Shown here in pieces: positions 1 to 9,620 of a stretch of DNA of 52,318 nt. The notes beneath the pieces were generated by a model, which did no database searches, was not told where the DNA came from, and worked only from the letters and a program-made list of their open reading frames with translations. The position numbers and the translations under genes are program-made. This stretch comes from Streptomyces polyasparticus (GTDB lineage Bacteria > Actinomycetota > Actinomycetes > Streptomycetales > Streptomycetaceae). Where the stretch lies: positions 1 to 52,318 of the forward strand of contig NZ_JACTVJ010000037.1 of the NCBI RefSeq assembly GCF_014493765.1, in the 5' to 3' direction. The first letter of the stretch is position 1, and every line of letters begins with the position of its first letter.

Positions 1-98
1 GTGTAACCGAAGCCCGGCTCCAGCGGCTCGATCACGAACCGGGAACGGAACTCGTCGACGACCTCTTCGGTCAGCGAGGGACGCTGAGCGATCAGCAT
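1..98 (-). CDS. rpoA: DNA-directed RNA polymerase alpha subunit, N-terminal fragment
   Basis: The window edge cuts this gene, leaving only the first 32 codons. They begin [17 protein letters not shown] and continue [16 protein letters not shown], which matches the start of the actinobacterial RNA polymerase alpha subunit, the assembly platform for beta and beta'. The ATG is at 98-96. It is the last gene of the ribosomal block in the direction of transcription and follows rpsK after 142 nt, as usual for the alpha operon. Confidence 0.93.
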   Translation of the reverse strand, partial: MLIAQRPSLTEEVVDEFRSRFVIEPLEPGFGY

Positions 99-181
99 GT
101 GGTGATTCCTTCAGTCATGGACACCCACTATTTGATGTCCGACAGAAACCGCGCCGTGAAGGCACGGGCCTTTCAAGGGTA

Positions 182-215
182 CGGGCGATACGGCACCGAA
201 GCGCCGTACCGCCCG
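182..215 (-). terminator. Hairpin between rpsK and rpoA
   Basis: The arms at 182-194 and 203-215 form a 13-bp stem with a single A/C mismatch and an 8-nt loop. No T-run follows on the minus strand. It may be a partial terminator or processing site that lowers rpoA expression relative to the upstream ribosomal genes. The role is inferred from position only. Confidence 0.4.
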
Positions 216-240
216 AAGTCCTCAGATCAAACGCAGCGCG

Positions 241-645
241 TCAGACGCGGCGGCGCTTGGGGGGACGGCAGCCGTTGTGCGGCGTGGGGGTGACGTCCTG
301 GATCGAGCCGACCTCGAGGCCGGTGGCCTGGAGGGAGCGGATCGCGGTCTCACGGCCGGAGCCGGGACCCTTGACGAAGACGTCGACCTTGCGCATGCCG
401 TGCTCCTGCGCGCGACGGGCAGCCGACTCGGCGGCCATCTGCGCGGCGAACGGCGTGGACTTGCGCGAGCCCTTGAAGCCGACGTGGCCGGCGGAGGCCC
501 ACGAGATCACGTTGCCCGACGGGTCCGTGATGGACACGATCGTGTTGTTGAACGTGCTCTTGATGTGAGCGTGCCCGTGGGCGACGTTCTTCTTTTCCTT
601 GCGGCGCACCTTCTTGGCAGCGCCCTGACGACCCTTGGGGGGCAT
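241..645 (-). CDS. rpsK: 30S ribosomal protein S11
   Basis: 134 aa, the usual S11 length. It opens [20 protein letters not shown], carries the S11 core ([15 protein letters not shown] near residues 27-41) and ends in the conserved basic tail [12 protein letters not shown]11 sits on the 30S platform and contacts 16S rRNA helices near the mRNA exit. It lies 61 nt downstream of rpsM and 142 nt upstream of rpoA in the alpha-operon order. Confidence 0.98.
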   Translation of the reverse strand: MPPKGRQGAAKKVRRKEKKNVAHGHAHIKSTFNNTIVSITDPSGNVISWASAGHVGFKGSRKSTPFAAQMAAESAARRAQEHGMRKVDVFVKGPGSGRETAIRSLQATGLEVGSIQDVTPTPHNGCRPPKRRRV

Positions 646-706
646 CTATAACTCCTACGGGGAGGTGGTCGGTCCTACAGCAGCTGGTGGGACCGCTGGC
701 TGCGGA

Positions 707-1087
707 CTACTTCTTGCCCGGCTTCTTCTTGCCGGCGATGGCGCGACGCGGGCCCTTGCGGGTACGGGCGTTCGTGCTCGTGCGCTGACCGTGGACGGGC
801 AGACCACGACGGTGACGCAGACCCTGGTAGCAACCGATCTCGACCTTGCGGCGGATGTCGGCCTGAACCTCACGACGGAGGTCACCCTCGGTCTTGAAGT
901 TGTTGTCCACGTACTCGCGGATCTTGACCAGCTCCTCCTCGGAGAGGTCGCGAACGCGGGTGTTCGGGTTGACGCCGGTCTCGGCCAGCGTCTTCTGCGA
1001 AAGGGTCCGGCCGATGCCGAACACGTAGGTGAGAGCGACCTCCACACGCTTGTCGCGCGGGATGTCAACACCGGAAACGCGTGCCAT
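707..1087 (-). CDS. rpsM: 30S ribosomal protein S13
   Basis: 126 aa, starting [19 protein letters not shown] at the ATG at 1087-1085. An open frame continues upstream but contains no S13-like sequence, so the ATG is preferred. S13 is in the 30S head and contacts the large subunit and the P-site tRNA. The lysine-rich tail [15 protein letters not shown] is typical. It is preceded by a 202-nt gap after rpmJ, enough for its own promoter. Confidence 0.98.
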   Translation of the reverse strand: MARVSGVDIPRDKRVEVALTYVFGIGRTLSQKTLAETGVNPNTRVRDLSEEELVKIREYVDNNFKTEGDLRREVQADIRRKVEIGCYQGLRHRRGLPVHGQRTSTNARTRKGPRRAIAGKKKPGKK

Positions 1088-1289
1088 TGAATGGCTCCAG
1101 TTTGATCTTCGGAGGTCTGCCGCAGGGCCGCTCCCAGCCGCCGTCCCCTTCGCGTGCGAAGAGTTGGTACGTACTGGGTCCCCGGCCTCCGAACCGAGGG
1201 TGTCGCCCTCCATTGCTGAAGAGGGACGGGTCCTGCGTAATTACTGTTCAGCTATGCGTCGCGCGATGATCTGCGGGTGCAGACCTGCG

Positions 1290-1403
1290 TCAGCCCTGGC
1301 GCTGCTTGTGGCGCGGGTTGTCGCAGATGATCATGACTCGGCCGTGACGGCGAATCACCCTGCACTTGTCGCAGATCTTCTTGACGCTCGGCTTGACCTT
1401 CAT
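1290..1403 (-). CDS. rpmJ: 50S ribosomal protein L36 (zinc-binding form)
   Basis: 37 aa starting [19 protein letters not shown] and ending NPRHKQRQG. It carries the CxxC...C...H zinc-ribbon set (CDKC, then C and H near residues 27 and 32), so it is the zinc-containing (C+) paralog; many actinobacteria keep a zinc-free version elsewhere for zinc shortage. It follows infA after 60 nt. Confidence 0.97.
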   Translation of the reverse strand: MKVKPSVKKICDKCRVIRRHGRVMIICDNPRHKQRQG

Positions 1404-1463
1404 GTGATGAGGTTCTCCGGGTCAGTGCCACCGCCCCGCGGAATGCGGGACAACAGGCAAGAT

Positions 1464-1685
1464 CTACTTGTACCGGTAGACGATCCGGCCACGCGTCAGG
1501 TCGTACGGAGACAGCTCCACCACGACCCGGTCGTCAGGGAGGATGCGGATGTAGTGCATACGCATCTTGCCGCTGATGTGTGCCAGGACCTGGTGGCCGT
1601 TCTGGAGCTCCACCTTGAACATGGCGTTCGGAAGAGACTCGACGACAGTGCCTTCGATCTCGATGGCACCTTGCTTCTTGGCCAC
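1464..1685 (-). CDS. infA: Translation initiation factor IF-1
   Basis: 73 aa of S1/OB-fold sequence beginning [20 protein letters not shown], with the conserved [16 protein letters not shown] segment and the C-terminal [13 protein letters not shown]-1 binds the 30S A site during initiation and helps IF-2 and IF-3. It is the first intact gene after map. About 200 nt separate its start from the map remnant ending at 1883, so it probably has its own promoter. Confidence 0.98.
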   Translation of the reverse strand: MAKKQGAIEIEGTVVESLPNAMFKVELQNGHQVLAHISGKMRMHYIRILPDDRVVVELSPYDLTRGRIVYRYK

Positions 1686-2161
1686 GCTTCGCCCTTCGAA
1701 TCGACTACCTTGATCGGTCTCGCTGCCGTCTCCTGCGGAATGCAGGCATACGGGTGCACGAGAGCCGACGAGTCAGTCTACGTCAGAGCCTCCAGAAACA
1801 CGAATCCGGAATGTTTGCCCCGACCGGGCGATCGTTAACCCAGATCCTGCGGCGTTTGAGCGGATCCGAACGCCGCCAGAACTCAGCCCAGCGGATCCGG
1901 CGCCGCAGTGATCCCCATCTCAGCCAGCTTGGCCTTGCCACCATCCGGGGCCGTCAGCACCAGCGGACCCTGCTCCGTCACCGCGACCGAGTGCTCCCAG
2001 TGCGAGGACCACGTGCCGTCCGTCGTGATGACGGTCCAGTCGACCTATTTTCGACGCCCCTCTCGCGGGTTCGGCGCCAGGGGCGCCTCACAAGCTTCGA
2101 GCGGCTGCGCCGGACTCCGTCCGTCGACACCACCGACCCACGCTCAGACCGAGACCGCCGA
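1686..2161. other. infA-map intergenic region, 476 nt
   Basis: This gap is unusually long for the spc/alpha block because it holds a 159-nt partial copy of the map 3' end (1883-2041) and about 120 nt of unrelated sequence (2042-2161). That segment contains a small hairpin with arms CGCCCCT and AGGGGCG near 2055-2085. The 197 nt next to infA presumably hold the infA promoter, but I could not pick convincing -35 and -10 boxes. No other gene is visible. Confidence 0.6.
1883..2041 (-). pseudogene. Truncated duplicate of the map 3' end (53 codons including stop)
   Basis: The stretch matches 2162-2320 of intact map at 154 of 159 positions. It encodes the same last 52 residues, from DWTVITTDG to AAPDPLG, followed by TGA. 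All five differences are synonymous: TTG/CTG, CCC/CCG, ACC/ACG, GGG/GGC and ACC/ACG. Homology stops at 2041-2046, and an in-frame TAG lies one codon upstream, so the piece has no start and cannot be translated as an enzyme. It could be a remnant of a complete duplicate, a recombination product, or the displaced gene end left by an integrating element. Confidence 0.85.
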
Positions 2162-2998
2162 TCAGCCCAGCGGATCCGGCGCCGCAGTGATCCCCATCTC
2201 AGCCAACTTGGCCTTGCCACCATCGGGGGCCGTCAGCACCAGCGGACCCTGCTCCGTCACCGCGACCGAGTGCTCCCAGTGCGAGGACCAGGTCCCGTCC
2301 GTGGTGATGACGGTCCAGTCGTCCTCCAGGACCTCCGTACGCGGGGTGCCCAGCGAGACCATGGGCTCGATCGCGAGGCAGAACCCGGGGACCAGCTTCG
2401 GGCCGCGCCCGCGACGACGCTCCACGTAGTTCAGGAGGTGCGGCTCCATGTGCATCTGCGTGCCGATGCCGTGGCCGCCGTAGTCCTCGATGATCCCGTA
2501 CTTGCCGGTGGCCGGCCGCGGCTGGCGGCGGATGTACGTCTCGATCGCCTTGGAGACGTCGACGAGGCGGTTGCCTTGTTTCATCGCCGCGATGCCCGCC
2601 CACATCGACTCCTCGGTCACCCGGGAGAGCTCGATCAGCTCGGGCGCGTGCCCGGAGCCGACGAAGGCCGTGTACGCGGCGTCGCCGTGCCAGCCGTCGA
2701 TGATCGCGCCGCAGTCGATCGAGATGATGTCGCCGTCGTTGAGCACGACGTCGTCGCTCGGGATGCCGTGCACCACGACCTCGTTCTTCGAGGTGCAGAT
2801 GGTCGCGGGAAAGCCGCCGTACCCGAGGAAGTTGGACTTCGCGCCGTGCTCGTCGAGCACCTTGCGCGCGACCTCGTCGAGGTCCTTGGTGGTCGCGCCC
2901 GGCACGGCCGCCTCACGGGTGGCCTTGTGGATCGCGGCGACGACAAGGCCGGCCTCACGCATCTTGGCGATCTGCTCGGGGGTCTTGATCTCCACCAT
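2162..2998 (-). CDS. map: Type I methionine aminopeptidase
   Basis: 278 aa. It removes the initiator methionine from new proteins using two metal ions. The pita-bread-fold ligands are visible: Asp in SIDCG and in WHGDAAY, His in GGHGIG, Glu in CLAIEPMV and Glu in HWEHSV; the substrate-contacting His is in VVVHGIPSD. I chose the ATG at 2998 (MVEIKTPEQIAKMREAGLVV), which has GGAG 11 nt upstream. An upstream in-frame start at 3040 would add 14 unconserved residues. It lies 99 nt after adk. The sequence just past its stop repeats its own 3' end. Confidence 0.96.
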   Translation of the reverse strand: MVEIKTPEQIAKMREAGLVVAAIHKATREAAVPGATTKDLDEVARKVLDEHGAKSNFLGYGGFPATICTSKNEVVVHGIPSDDVVLNDGDIISIDCGAIIDGWHGDAAYTAFVGSGHAPELIELSRVTEESMWAGIAAMKQGNRLVDVSKAIETYIRRQPRPATGKYGIIEDYGGHGIGTQMHMEPHLLNYVERRRGRGPKLVPGFCLAIEPMVSLGTPRTEVLEDDWTVITTDGTWSSHWEHSVAVTEQGPLVLTAPDGGKAKLAEMGITAAPDPLG

Positions 2999-3097
2999 GG
3001 CCGACTTCGCTCCGTATCTAAGGAAAAGACCTACTGACACAACACTACGGCCGCGGCACCCATCAGGGCACCGCGGCCGTACTACAGCTCATTCGCC

Positions 3098-3757
3098 TCA
3101 GGCGGCGTCGCCCTTGCGGAGCGCGGCCATGGCCCGCTCCGTCACCTCGGCGACGCTGCCGAGCGCCGAGATCGTCACGACCAGGCCCTGGGCCCGGTAG
3201 TGGTCGATGATCGGCTCGGTCTCGCTGTGGTAGACCTCGAGCCGCCGGCGGACAGTCTCCTCGGTGTCGTCACCACGCTGGTACAGCTCGCCGCCGCAGA
3301 CGTCGCAGACGCCCTCGGTCGCGGGCTGCTTGTACGAGACGTGGAAGACGTGGCTCGAGTCGTTGCGGCAGATACGGCGGCCCGCGATGCGCTTGACGAC
3401 CTCGTCCTCGGGGACCTCGAGGTCCAGGACCGCGTCCAGCTGCTGACCGTCGAGCTTCAGCGCGTCGTCCAGGGCCTCGGCCTGCGAGACGTTGCGCGGG
3501 AAGCCGTCGAGCAGGAAGCCGTTCACGGCGTCGGCCTGGGCCATGCGGTCCTTGGCCATCCCGATGGTGACCTCGTCCGGCACCAGGTTGCCCGCGTCCA
3601 TGTAGGACTTGGCCTTCAGACCGAGCTCCGTGCCCTGGCTGATGTTGGCGCGGAAAAGGTCGCCCGTGGAGATGTGCGGGATCGCGAGGTTCTGGGCAAG
3701 GAACGCGGCCTGCGTTCCCTTGCCGGCACCGGGCGGTCCGACGAGGACGATTCGCAT
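3098..3757 (-). CDS. adk: Adenylate kinase
   Basis: 219 aa, catalysing ATP + AMP to 2 ADP. The P-loop [10 protein letters not shown] is at residues 7-16, the AMP-binding [10 protein letters not shown] follows at about 28-37, and DGFPRN lies in the core. The long LID domain contains C and H followed by CDVCGGEL, suggesting a zinc-structured LID. The ATG overlaps the secY stop by one nucleotide (TGATG), so the two are likely translationally coupled as in most spc operons. Confidence 0.98.
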   Translation of the reverse strand: MRIVLVGPPGAGKGTQAAFLAQNLAIPHISTGDLFRANISQGTELGLKAKSYMDAGNLVPDEVTIGMAKDRMAQADAVNGFLLDGFPRNVSQAEALDDALKLDGQQLDAVLDLEVPEDEVVKRIAGRRICRNDSSHVFHVSYKQPATEGVCDVCGGELYQRGDDTEETVRRRLEVYHSETEPIIDHYRAQGLVVTISALGSVAEVTERAMAALRKGDAA

Positions 3758-5070
3758 CAGCGGAGGAACCCTTCGTAATTACGCTGCTGGAGCTGGCTCT
3801 CGATCTGCTTCACGGTCTCCAGACCCACACCCACGATGATCAGGATGCTCGTCCCGCCGAACGGGAAGTTCTGGTTTGCACCGAGGGGCGCCAACGCCAT
3901 CGTCGGCACAAGAGCGATCAGACCCAGATACAGCGACCCCGGCCAAGTGATGCGGTTGAGCACGTAGCTCAGATACTCGGCGGTGGGACGGCCTGCCCGG
4001 ATGCCCGGGATGAAGCCACCATACTTCTTCATGTTGTCGGCGACTTCTTCGGGGTTGAACGAGATGGCCACGTAGAAGAAGGCGAAGAACACGATCAGCA
4101 CGAAGTACGTGGCGATGTAATACGGGTGGTCACCCTTGACGAAGTGGGCTTCGATCCACCGCGCCCAGCCCGAGGTCGAACCGCTGAACTGCGCGACGAG
4201 AGCCGGGATGTAGAGCAGCGAAGAGGCGAAGATCACAGGGATGATGCCCGCCTGGTTGACCTTCAGCGGGATGTACGTCGACGTACCGCCGTAGGAACGG
4301 CGCCCGATCATGCGCTTCGCGTACTGCACGGGGATACGGCGCTGAGCCTGCTCGACGAAGACGACGAGGGCGACCATGGCCAGGCCCACGGCGATGACGA
4401 TGCCGAACTCGATCCAGCCGTCGGCCAGCTTGCCCTGCTCCTTGATGGCCCACAGAGCGCCGACGAAACCGGCGGCGATCGAGATGAACATCAGGATGGA
4501 CATGCCGTTGCCGATGCCGCGGTCGGTGATGAGCTCACCGAGCCACATGACCACCGCGGTGCCCGCGGTCATGGTCAGGACCATCACCACGGTCGTGAAG
4601 ATCGACTGGTCCGGCACGATCTCGCCGCGCACGGGGCAGCTGCTGAACAGCGCGCCGCTGCGTGCGGTGGCCACCAGGCCGGTGCCCTGGAGGATGGCGA
4701 GCGCGACCGTCAGGTAACGCGTGTACTGCGTGATCTTCGCGGTACCCGACTGGCCCTCCTTCTTGAGGGCTTCGAGCCGCGGAATGACCACGGTCAGCAG
4801 CTGCAGGATGATGCTCGCCGTGATGTACGGCATGATGCCCAGCGCGAAGATCGTGATCTGCAGCAGTGCACCACCGCTGAACATGTTGACCAGTCCGAAC
4901 AGGCCGCCATTCGTATTGGCCTGGTCCAGACAGATCTGCACGTTCTCGTAACTCACCCCGGGGATCGGGACGTGGGCACCGAGCCGGTAGATGACGATGA
5001 TGCCGAGCGTGAAGAGCAGCTTCTTGCGCAGGTCGGGCGTCTTGAACGCCCGGGCGAACGCGGTGAGCAC
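3757..5070 (-). CDS. secY: Preprotein translocase channel subunit SecY
   Basis: 437 aa integral membrane protein with about ten hydrophobic spans, beginning [20 protein letters not shown] with the family signature near the first span ([10 protein letters not shown]). It forms the SecYEG protein-conducting channel; SecE is encoded near 33.5 kb. The start is GTG at 5070-5068, placed 6 nt after a strong AGGAGG. The conserved cytoplasmic loop [13 protein letters not shown] is present. It is separated from rplO by 242 nt that include a strong terminator, so secY-adk(-map) probably has its own promoter. Confidence 0.98.
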   Translation of the reverse strand: MLTAFARAFKTPDLRKKLLFTLGIIVIYRLGAHVPIPGVSYENVQICLDQANTNGGLFGLVNMFSGGALLQITIFALGIMPYITASIILQLLTVVIPRLEALKKEGQSGTAKITQYTRYLTVALAILQGTGLVATARSGALFSSCPVRGEIVPDQSIFTTVVMVLTMTAGTAVVMWLGELITDRGIGNGMSILMFISIAAGFVGALWAIKEQGKLADGWIEFGIVIAVGLAMVALVVFVEQAQRRIPVQYAKRMIGRRSYGGTSTYIPLKVNQAGIIPVIFASSLLYIPALVAQFSGSTSGWARWIEAHFVKGDHPYYIATYFVLIVFFAFFYVAISFNPEEVADNMKKYGGFIPGIRAGRPTAEYLSYVLNRITWPGSLYLGLIALVPTMALAPLGANQNFPFGGTSILIIVGVGLETVKQIESQLQQRNYEGFLR

Positions 5071-5241
5071 GGTGCCTCCTGCGACCCCCGCGCGCGTGCG
5101 TCAGAGGTGACGGTCTTGAGGTTCGACGAATAGAAGTACAACTGAGGCAAGAACCGCACGGTTCCCGGTACAGGGCAAGACCGCGCGGAAGCATTAACGC
5201 ACGCCACCTTACCGGCGACCATGCCCCCCTAGGAACGACCA

Positions 5242-5275
5242 ACCGGGGATGCCCCTTTTGTGGGGCATCCCCGGT
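5242..5275 (-). terminator. Strong hairpin after rplO
   Basis: A perfect 14-bp stem (5242-5255 with 5262-5275) closes a 6-nt loop 37 nt past the rplO stop. No long T-run follows on the minus strand, which is common for Streptomyces terminators. It probably separates the rpsJ-to-rplO transcript from secY. Confidence 0.75.
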
Positions 5276-5312
5276 GGGATCGTTCAAGTCATCGAGACTC
5301 GGCCTGACGGAA

Positions 5313-5768
5313 TCAGACGAGCTCGGTGACGGTGCCGCCGGCGGCGGCGATCTTCTCCTTGGCGGAGCCGGAGACGGCGTCGACCGTCACCTGCAGCGCC
5401 ACGGAGATCTCGCCCTGGCCCAGGACCTTGACGAGGCTGTTCTTGCGCACGGCGCCCTTGGCGACCAGGTCCTCGACCGTGACCTCGCCACCCTCGGGGT
5501 AGAGCGAAGCCAGCTTGTCCAGGTTCACGACCTGGAACTCGGTCTTGAACGGGTTCTTGAAGCCCTTGAGCTTCGGGAGACGCATGTGGAGGGGCATCTG
5601 GCCACCCTCGAAGCGCTCCGGAACCTGGTAACGGGCCTTCGTACCCTTGGTACCGCGACCTGCCGTCTTACCCTTCGACGCCTCACCACGACCCACACGG
5701 GTCTTGGCGGTCTTGGCGCCCGGGGCAGGACGGAGGTTGTGGATCTTGAGCGGGTTCTGCTCACCCAT
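5313..5768 (-). CDS. rplO: 50S ribosomal protein L15
   Basis: 151 aa starting [20 protein letters not shown], with the glycine- and lysine-rich N-terminal extension ([14 protein letters not shown]) that threads into 23S rRNA and the C-terminal globular part ending [11 protein letters not shown]. It begins 2 nt after the rpmD stop and is the last gene before a strong terminator. Confidence 0.98.
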   Translation of the reverse strand: MGEQNPLKIHNLRPAPGAKTAKTRVGRGEASKGKTAGRGTKGTKARYQVPERFEGGQMPLHMRLPKLKGFKNPFKTEFQVVNLDKLASLYPEGGEVTVEDLVAKGAVRKNSLVKVLGQGEISVALQVTVDAVSGSAKEKIAAAGGTVTELV

Positions 5769-5770
5769 GA

Positions 5771-5953
5771 TCAGTCGACCTCCTCGACCGTCACGAGGTG
5801 GCGGACGGTGTGCACCATGCCGCGGAACTCGGGACGATCCTCCTTGACGACCTGCGTGTTGATGCCCTTGAGACCAAGGGAGCGCAGGGTGTCACGGTGG
5901 TTCTGCTTGCTGCCGATGTACGACTTCACCTGCGTGATCTTGAGCTGTGCCAT
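5771..5953 (-). CDS. rpmD: 50S ribosomal protein L30
   Basis: 60 aa starting [20 protein letters not shown], the expected short bacterial L30. The open frame runs further upstream in rpsE sequence, but the ATG at 5953 overlaps the rpsE TAA stop by one nucleotide (TAATG), which fits coupled translation and conserved length. Confidence 0.97.
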   Translation of the reverse strand: MAQLKITQVKSYIGSKQNHRDTLRSLGLKGINTQVVKEDRPEFRGMVHTVRHLVTVEEVD

Positions 5954-6558
5954 TACGCACCAGCCCCGGCACGCGCACGGAGAAGAGCCGCGGGGGCGAC
6001 GTCCTCGAGGGGCAGACCACGGCGAGCCGCGATCTCCTCGGGACGCTGCAGGCCCTTGAGGGCCGCCACGGTCGCGTGCACGATGTTGATCGCGTTGTCG
6101 GAGCCGAGCGACTTCGACAGCACGTCGTGGATACCGGCGCACTCGAGCACGGCGCGCACCGGACCACCGGCGATAACACCGGTACCCGGGGACGCGGGCT
6201 TGAGCAGCACGACGCCGGCAGCCTTCTCACCCTGGATCGGGTGCGGGATGGTGCCCTGGATACGGGGGACCTTGAAGAAGTGCTTCTTGGCCTCCTCAAC
6301 ACCCTTGGCGATGGCGGCCGGCACCTCCTTGGCCTTGCCGTAACCGACACCCACGGTGCCGTCACCGTCGCCCACTACGACGAGCGCAGTGAAGCTGAAG
6401 CGACGACCACCCTTGACAACCTTGGCGACGCGGTTGATCGCGACAACGCGCTCAACGTACGCGGTCTTCTCGGCGGCAGCAGCGCCACCGTCGCGACCCT
6501 TCCGGTCCCGCCGCTCGCCGCCACCGGCACCGCCACTGCGGCGCTGGGGTCCAGCCAT
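5953..6558 (-). CDS. rpsE: 30S ribosomal protein S5
   Basis: 201 aa. A glycine- and arginine-rich N-terminal extension of about 30 residues ([20 protein letters not shown]) precedes the S5 double-stranded-RNA-binding fold ([20 protein letters not shown]) and the C-terminal domain ([20 protein letters not shown]). S5 is at the mRNA entry site and affects decoding accuracy. It lies 41 nt after rplR and overlaps rpmD by 1 nt. Confidence 0.98.
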   Translation of the reverse strand: MAGPQRRSGGAGGGERRDRKGRDGGAAAAEKTAYVERVVAINRVAKVVKGGRRFSFTALVVVGDGDGTVGVGYGKAKEVPAAIAKGVEEAKKHFFKVPRIQGTIPHPIQGEKAAGVVLLKPASPGTGVIAGGPVRAVLECAGIHDVLSKSLGSDNAINIVHATVAALKGLQRPEEIAARRGLPLEDVAPAALLRARAGAGA

Positions 6559-6599
6559 TGGAATTACCTCTCTCTGTTTCCGCTAGCTACGGAACCGAC

Positions 6600-6983
6600 T
6601 CAGAACTTGAGTCCGGCTTCGCGGGCGGCGTCCGCCAGGGCGGCGATGCGCCCGGCGTACTGGTTACCACCACGGTCGAATACGACGGTCTCGACACCGG
6701 CGGCCTTGGCGCGCTCGGCGACAAGAGCGCCGACCTGCTTGGCCTGAGCCGACTTGTCGCCCTCGCCACCGCGGATCGTCGTGTCCAGGGTGGAGGCCGA
6801 CGCGAGGGTGTGACCCTTAACGTCGTCGATCACCTGGGCGATGATGTTGCGGTTGGAGCGCGTCACGACGAGACGCGGACGCTCAGCCGTACCCGAGATG
6901 TGCTTGCGGATACGGATGTGACGGCGCTTGATGGCAGCACGCTTGTAAGCGTCGCCCTTAGCAATCTTTGTGCCGTATGCCAT
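6600..6983 (-). CDS. rplR: 50S ribosomal protein L18
   Basis: 127 aa starting [20 protein letters not shown], with the L18 signature [20 protein letters not shown] and the C-terminal [21 protein letters not shown]18 binds 5S rRNA together with L5. It begins 3 nt after the rplF stop. Confidence 0.98.
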   Translation of the reverse strand: MAYGTKIAKGDAYKRAAIKRRHIRIRKHISGTAERPRLVVTRSNRNIIAQVIDDVKGHTLASASTLDTTIRGGEGDKSAQAKQVGALVAERAKAAGVETVVFDRGGNQYAGRIAALADAAREAGLKF

Positions 6984-6986
6984 GGC

Positions 6987-7526
6987 TTACTTACCCGCCT
7001 TTCCGACCTTGCGGCGAATGACTTCGCCCTCGTACTTGACGCCCTTGGCCTTGTACGGGTCGGGCTTGCGCAGCTTGCGGATGTTGGCCGCAACCTCGCC
7101 GACCTTCTGCTTGTCGATGCCCTCGACCGAGAACTTCGTCGGCGACTCGACCTTGAAGGAGATGCCCTCGGGCGCCTCGATCAGGATCGGGTGGCTGTAG
7201 CCGAGCGAGAACTCCAGGTTGGAGCCCTTCGCCAGGACGCGGTAACCGACACCGCTGATCTCGAGCTTCTTCACGTAACCCTGGGTCACGCCGGTGATCA
7301 TGTTCGCCACCAGCGTGCGGGACAGGCCGTGCAGGGCCTTGTTCTGACGCTCGTCGTTCGGGCGGGTGACGTTCAGAACGCCGTCCTCGCCCTTAGCGAT
7401 CTCGATCGGCGCCACGACGGTGTGGGTCAGGGTGCCCTTGGAGCCCTTGACCGTGACCGTCTGGCCGTCGATGGTGACGTCCACGCCGGCGGGAACCGTG
7501 ATGGGGAGCTTGCCAATACGCGACAT
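6987..7526 (-). CDS. rplF: 50S ribosomal protein L6
   Basis: 179 aa starting [20 protein letters not shown], with two similar L6 domains and the C-terminal signature [20 protein letters not shown]6 lies near the factor-binding site of the 50S subunit. It starts 22 nt after rpsH. Confidence 0.98.
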   Translation of the reverse strand: MSRIGKLPITVPAGVDVTIDGQTVTVKGSKGTLTHTVVAPIEIAKGEDGVLNVTRPNDERQNKALHGLSRTLVANMITGVTQGYVKKLEISGVGYRVLAKGSNLEFSLGYSHPILIEAPEGISFKVESPTKFSVEGIDKQKVGEVAANIRKLRKPDPYKAKGVKYEGEVIRRKVGKAGK

Positions 7527-7548
7527 AGCTTCTTCCGATTCCTTTCCG

Positions 7549-7947
7549 CTACCAGACGTAGGCGAGGACTTCTCCGCCTACGCCCTTCTTGCCGGCCTGC
7601 TTGTCGGTCAGGAGACCGTGCGACGTGGAGATGATCGCCACGCCGAGGCCGCCCAGGACCTTGGGCAGGTTGGTGGACTTCGCGTAAACCCGGAGACCGG
7701 GCTTGGAGATCCGCTTGATGCCCGCGATGGAGCGCTCACGGTTCGGGCCGAACTTCAGCTCGAGAACGAGGTTCTTGCCGACCTCGGCGTCCTCGGTCTT
7801 CCAGCCGGTGATGTAGCCCTCCTGCTGGAGGATCTCCGCGATGTGGGACTTGATCTTGCTGTGCGGCATCGACACCGAGTCGTGGTACGCCGAGTTCGCA
7901 TTGCGCAGACGCGTCAGCATGTCTGCGATCGGATCAGTCATGGTCAT
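7549..7947 (-). CDS. rpsH: 30S ribosomal protein S8
   Basis: 132 aa starting [20 protein letters not shown] and ending [10 protein letters not shown]8 binds the central domain of 16S rRNA early in assembly and in some bacteria represses the spc operon. I chose the ATG at 7947; a second ATG lies at 7941. The frame stays open to a GTG at 8007, but those residues are not S8-like. A 213-nt gap separates it from rpsN, much longer than its neighbours' spacing. Confidence 0.97.
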   Translation of the reverse strand: MTMTDPIADMLTRLRNANSAYHDSVSMPHSKIKSHIAEILQQEGYITGWKTEDAEVGKNLVLELKFGPNRERSIAGIKRISKPGLRVYAKSTNLPKVLGGLGVAIISTSHGLLTDKQAGKKGVGGEVLAYVW

Positions 7948-8140
7948 GAATTGGCCTTCGGCCTCTCTCGCCGGGGTTTCCTGTATGCGCCATCCCTCTC
8001 CCCACACAGAGGCGGGACGGGTGCGGCACGGGGACCTACGGCGTAGTAAGTCGTTTCAGGGCGGCAGGCGCCCAACCCCACAAGCCTACGGCATGCGGAG
8101 GAGGGCCCTGCCGACCAGAGTGCTTACCGAGAGCGCCTGG

Positions 8141-8162
8141 AAATCCCGAAGATTCGGGGTTT
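8141..8162 (-). terminator. Small hairpin overlapping the rpsN stop codon
   Basis: AAATCCCG and CGGGGTTT pair (one G-U) around a short loop, with the outer arm reaching into the rpsN TAA stop. It begins the 213-nt rpsN-rpsH gap and could be an attenuator or processing hairpin. No T-run was seen. Confidence 0.35.
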
Positions 8163-8346
8163 ACCAGGAGCTCTTGGTCACGCCCGGCAGCTCGCCACGG
8201 TGAGCCATCTCACGAAGGCACACGCGGCACAGGCCGAACTTGCGGTACACGGAGTGCGGGCGGCCACAACGCTGGCAGCGGGTGTAGGCACGCACACCGA
8301 ACTTGGGCTTACGAGCAGCCTTGGCAATCAGAGCCTTCTTCGCCAT
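8161..8346 (-). CDS. rpsN: 30S ribosomal protein S14, type Z (zinc-binding)
   Basis: 61 aa starting [20 protein letters not shown], with the zinc ribbon CQRC...CRVC. This is the short C+ S14, distinct from the roughly 100-aa zinc-free paralog. Its ATG is 5 nt after the rplE stop. Together with L36 and L33 in this window, the cluster encodes zinc-containing r-proteins throughout. Confidence 0.97.
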   Translation of the reverse strand: MAKKALIAKAARKPKFGVRAYTRCQRCGRPHSVYRKFGLCRVCLREMAHRGELPGVTKSSW

Positions 8347-8351
8347 CTCGC

Positions 8352-8909
8352 TTACGCCTCCTTGAACGGGAAGCCGAGGTGACGCAGAAGGGCACGGCCC
8401 TCGTCGTCGTTGGTCGCCGTGGTGACCACGGTGATGTCCATACCCCGGACGCGGTCGATCTTGTCCTGGTCGATCTCGTGGAACATGACCTGCTCGGTGA
8501 GACCGAAGGTGTAGTTGCCACGGCCGTCGAACTGCTTGGGGGACAGACCACGGAAGTCGCGGATGCGCGGCAGCGCGAGCGACAGGGTGCGGTCCAGGAA
8601 CTCCCACATGCGGTCGCCACGAAGCGTGACGTGGGCACCGATCGGCTGACCCTCGCGCAGCTTGAACTGCGCGATGGACTTGCGGGCCTTGGTGATGGCC
8701 GGCTTCTGACCGGTGATCGTCGTCAGGTCACGGACGGCACCGTCCATGAGCTTCGAGTCACGGGCGGCGTCGCCGACACCCATGTTGACCACGATCTTGA
8801 CGAGACCGGGCACCTGCATGACGTTCTCGTACGAGAACTCCTCACGCAGCTTGCCCGCGATCTCCTCGCGGTACTTCGTCTTGAGACGCGGAGTCGTGGT
8901 GGTAGCCAT
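8352..8909 (-). CDS. rplE: 50S ribosomal protein L5
   Basis: 185 aa starting [20 protein letters not shown], with the L5 core ([20 protein letters not shown] and [20 protein letters not shown]). L5 binds 5S rRNA and contacts the P-site tRNA. Its ATG overlaps the rplX stop by one nucleotide (TGATG). Confidence 0.98.
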   Translation of the reverse strand: MATTTTPRLKTKYREEIAGKLREEFSYENVMQVPGLVKIVVNMGVGDAARDSKLMDGAVRDLTTITGQKPAITKARKSIAQFKLREGQPIGAHVTLRGDRMWEFLDRTLSLALPRIRDFRGLSPKQFDGRGNYTFGLTEQVMFHEIDQDKIDRVRGMDITVVTTATNDDEGRALLRHLGFPFKEA

Positions 8910-9232
8910 CAGATGTCCTCACCCGTCCGCTTGGCAACGCGAACCTTGTTGCCCTCGTCGTCGAAGCGGTAACCGACGCGCGTCACAACCTTGTTGCCGT
9001 CCTTCTCAACGACCAGCTGGACGTTGGAGACGTGGATCGGCGCCTCGGTGGTGATGATGCCGCCGGCCTGCGAACCGCTGGCGGTCGGACCGGCCTTGGT
9101 GTGCTTCTTGACCCGGTTGACACCCTCGACCAGGACACGCTCGTCGCGCGGGAAAGCGGCAATGACCTTGCCCTGCTTGCCCTTGTCCTTACCGGTGATG
9201 ACCTGAACCAGGTCGCCCTTCTTGATCTTCAT
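8909..9232 (-). CDS. rplX: 50S ribosomal protein L24
   Basis: 107 aa starting [20 protein letters not shown], with the KOW motif in the first 35 residues. L24 is an assembly initiator protein that binds the 5' part of 23S rRNA and sits near the peptide exit. It starts 2 nt after rplN and overlaps rplE by 1 nt. Confidence 0.98.
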   Translation of the reverse strand: MKIKKGDLVQVITGKDKGKQGKVIAAFPRDERVLVEGVNRVKKHTKAGPTASGSQAGGIITTEAPIHVSNVQLVVEKDGNKVVTRVGYRFDDEGNKVRVAKRTGEDI

Positions 9233-9234
9233 GC

Positions 9235-9603
9235 TTACAGCACCTCCGGCGCGAGCGAGATGATCTTCATGAACTTCTTCTCGCGCAGCTCACGACCCAC
9301 CGGGCCGAAAATACGGGTGCCACGAGGGTCGCCGTCGTTCTTGAGAATGACAGCGGCGTTCTCGTCGAAGCGGATGTACGAGCCGTCGGGACGGCGGCGC
9401 TCCTTGACGGTGCGAACGATGACCGCCTTGATGACGTCACCCTTCTTCACATTGCCGCCGGGGATCGCGTCCTTGACGGTGGCGACGATGACGTCGCCGA
9501 TGCCCGCGTAGCGGCGACCCGAGCCACCGAGAACACGGATGCAAAGGATTTCCTTCGCACCAGTGTTGTCGGCGACCTTGAGTCGCGACTCCTGCTGGAT
9601 CAC
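9235..9603 (-). CDS. rplN: 50S ribosomal protein L14
   Basis: 122 aa starting [20 protein letters not shown], with the L14 signature [16 protein letters not shown] and [11 protein letters not shown]14 forms an intersubunit bridge to 16S rRNA. It follows rpsQ after 159 nt that are full of hairpins, the longest break in the first half of the S10/spc cluster. Confidence 0.98.
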   Translation of the reverse strand: MIQQESRLKVADNTGAKEILCIRVLGGSGRRYAGIGDVIVATVKDAIPGGNVKKGDVIKAVIVRTVKERRRPDGSYIRFDENAAVILKNDGDPRGTRIFGPVGRELREKKFMKIISLAPEVL

Positions 9604-9620
9604 GTCTATCTCCTGATCGT

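Noticed and set aside
1978-2223. A short minus-strand open frame across the map remnant
   Set aside because: It reads the duplicated map end in the wrong frame and gives an Arg/Ser-rich product. The meaningful frame has a stop at 1883 and another just upstream of the homology.
7948-8007. An upstream extension of rpsH to a GTG at 8007
   Set aside because: The extra 20 residues do not resemble S8, while the ATG at 7947 gives the standard 132-aa protein.
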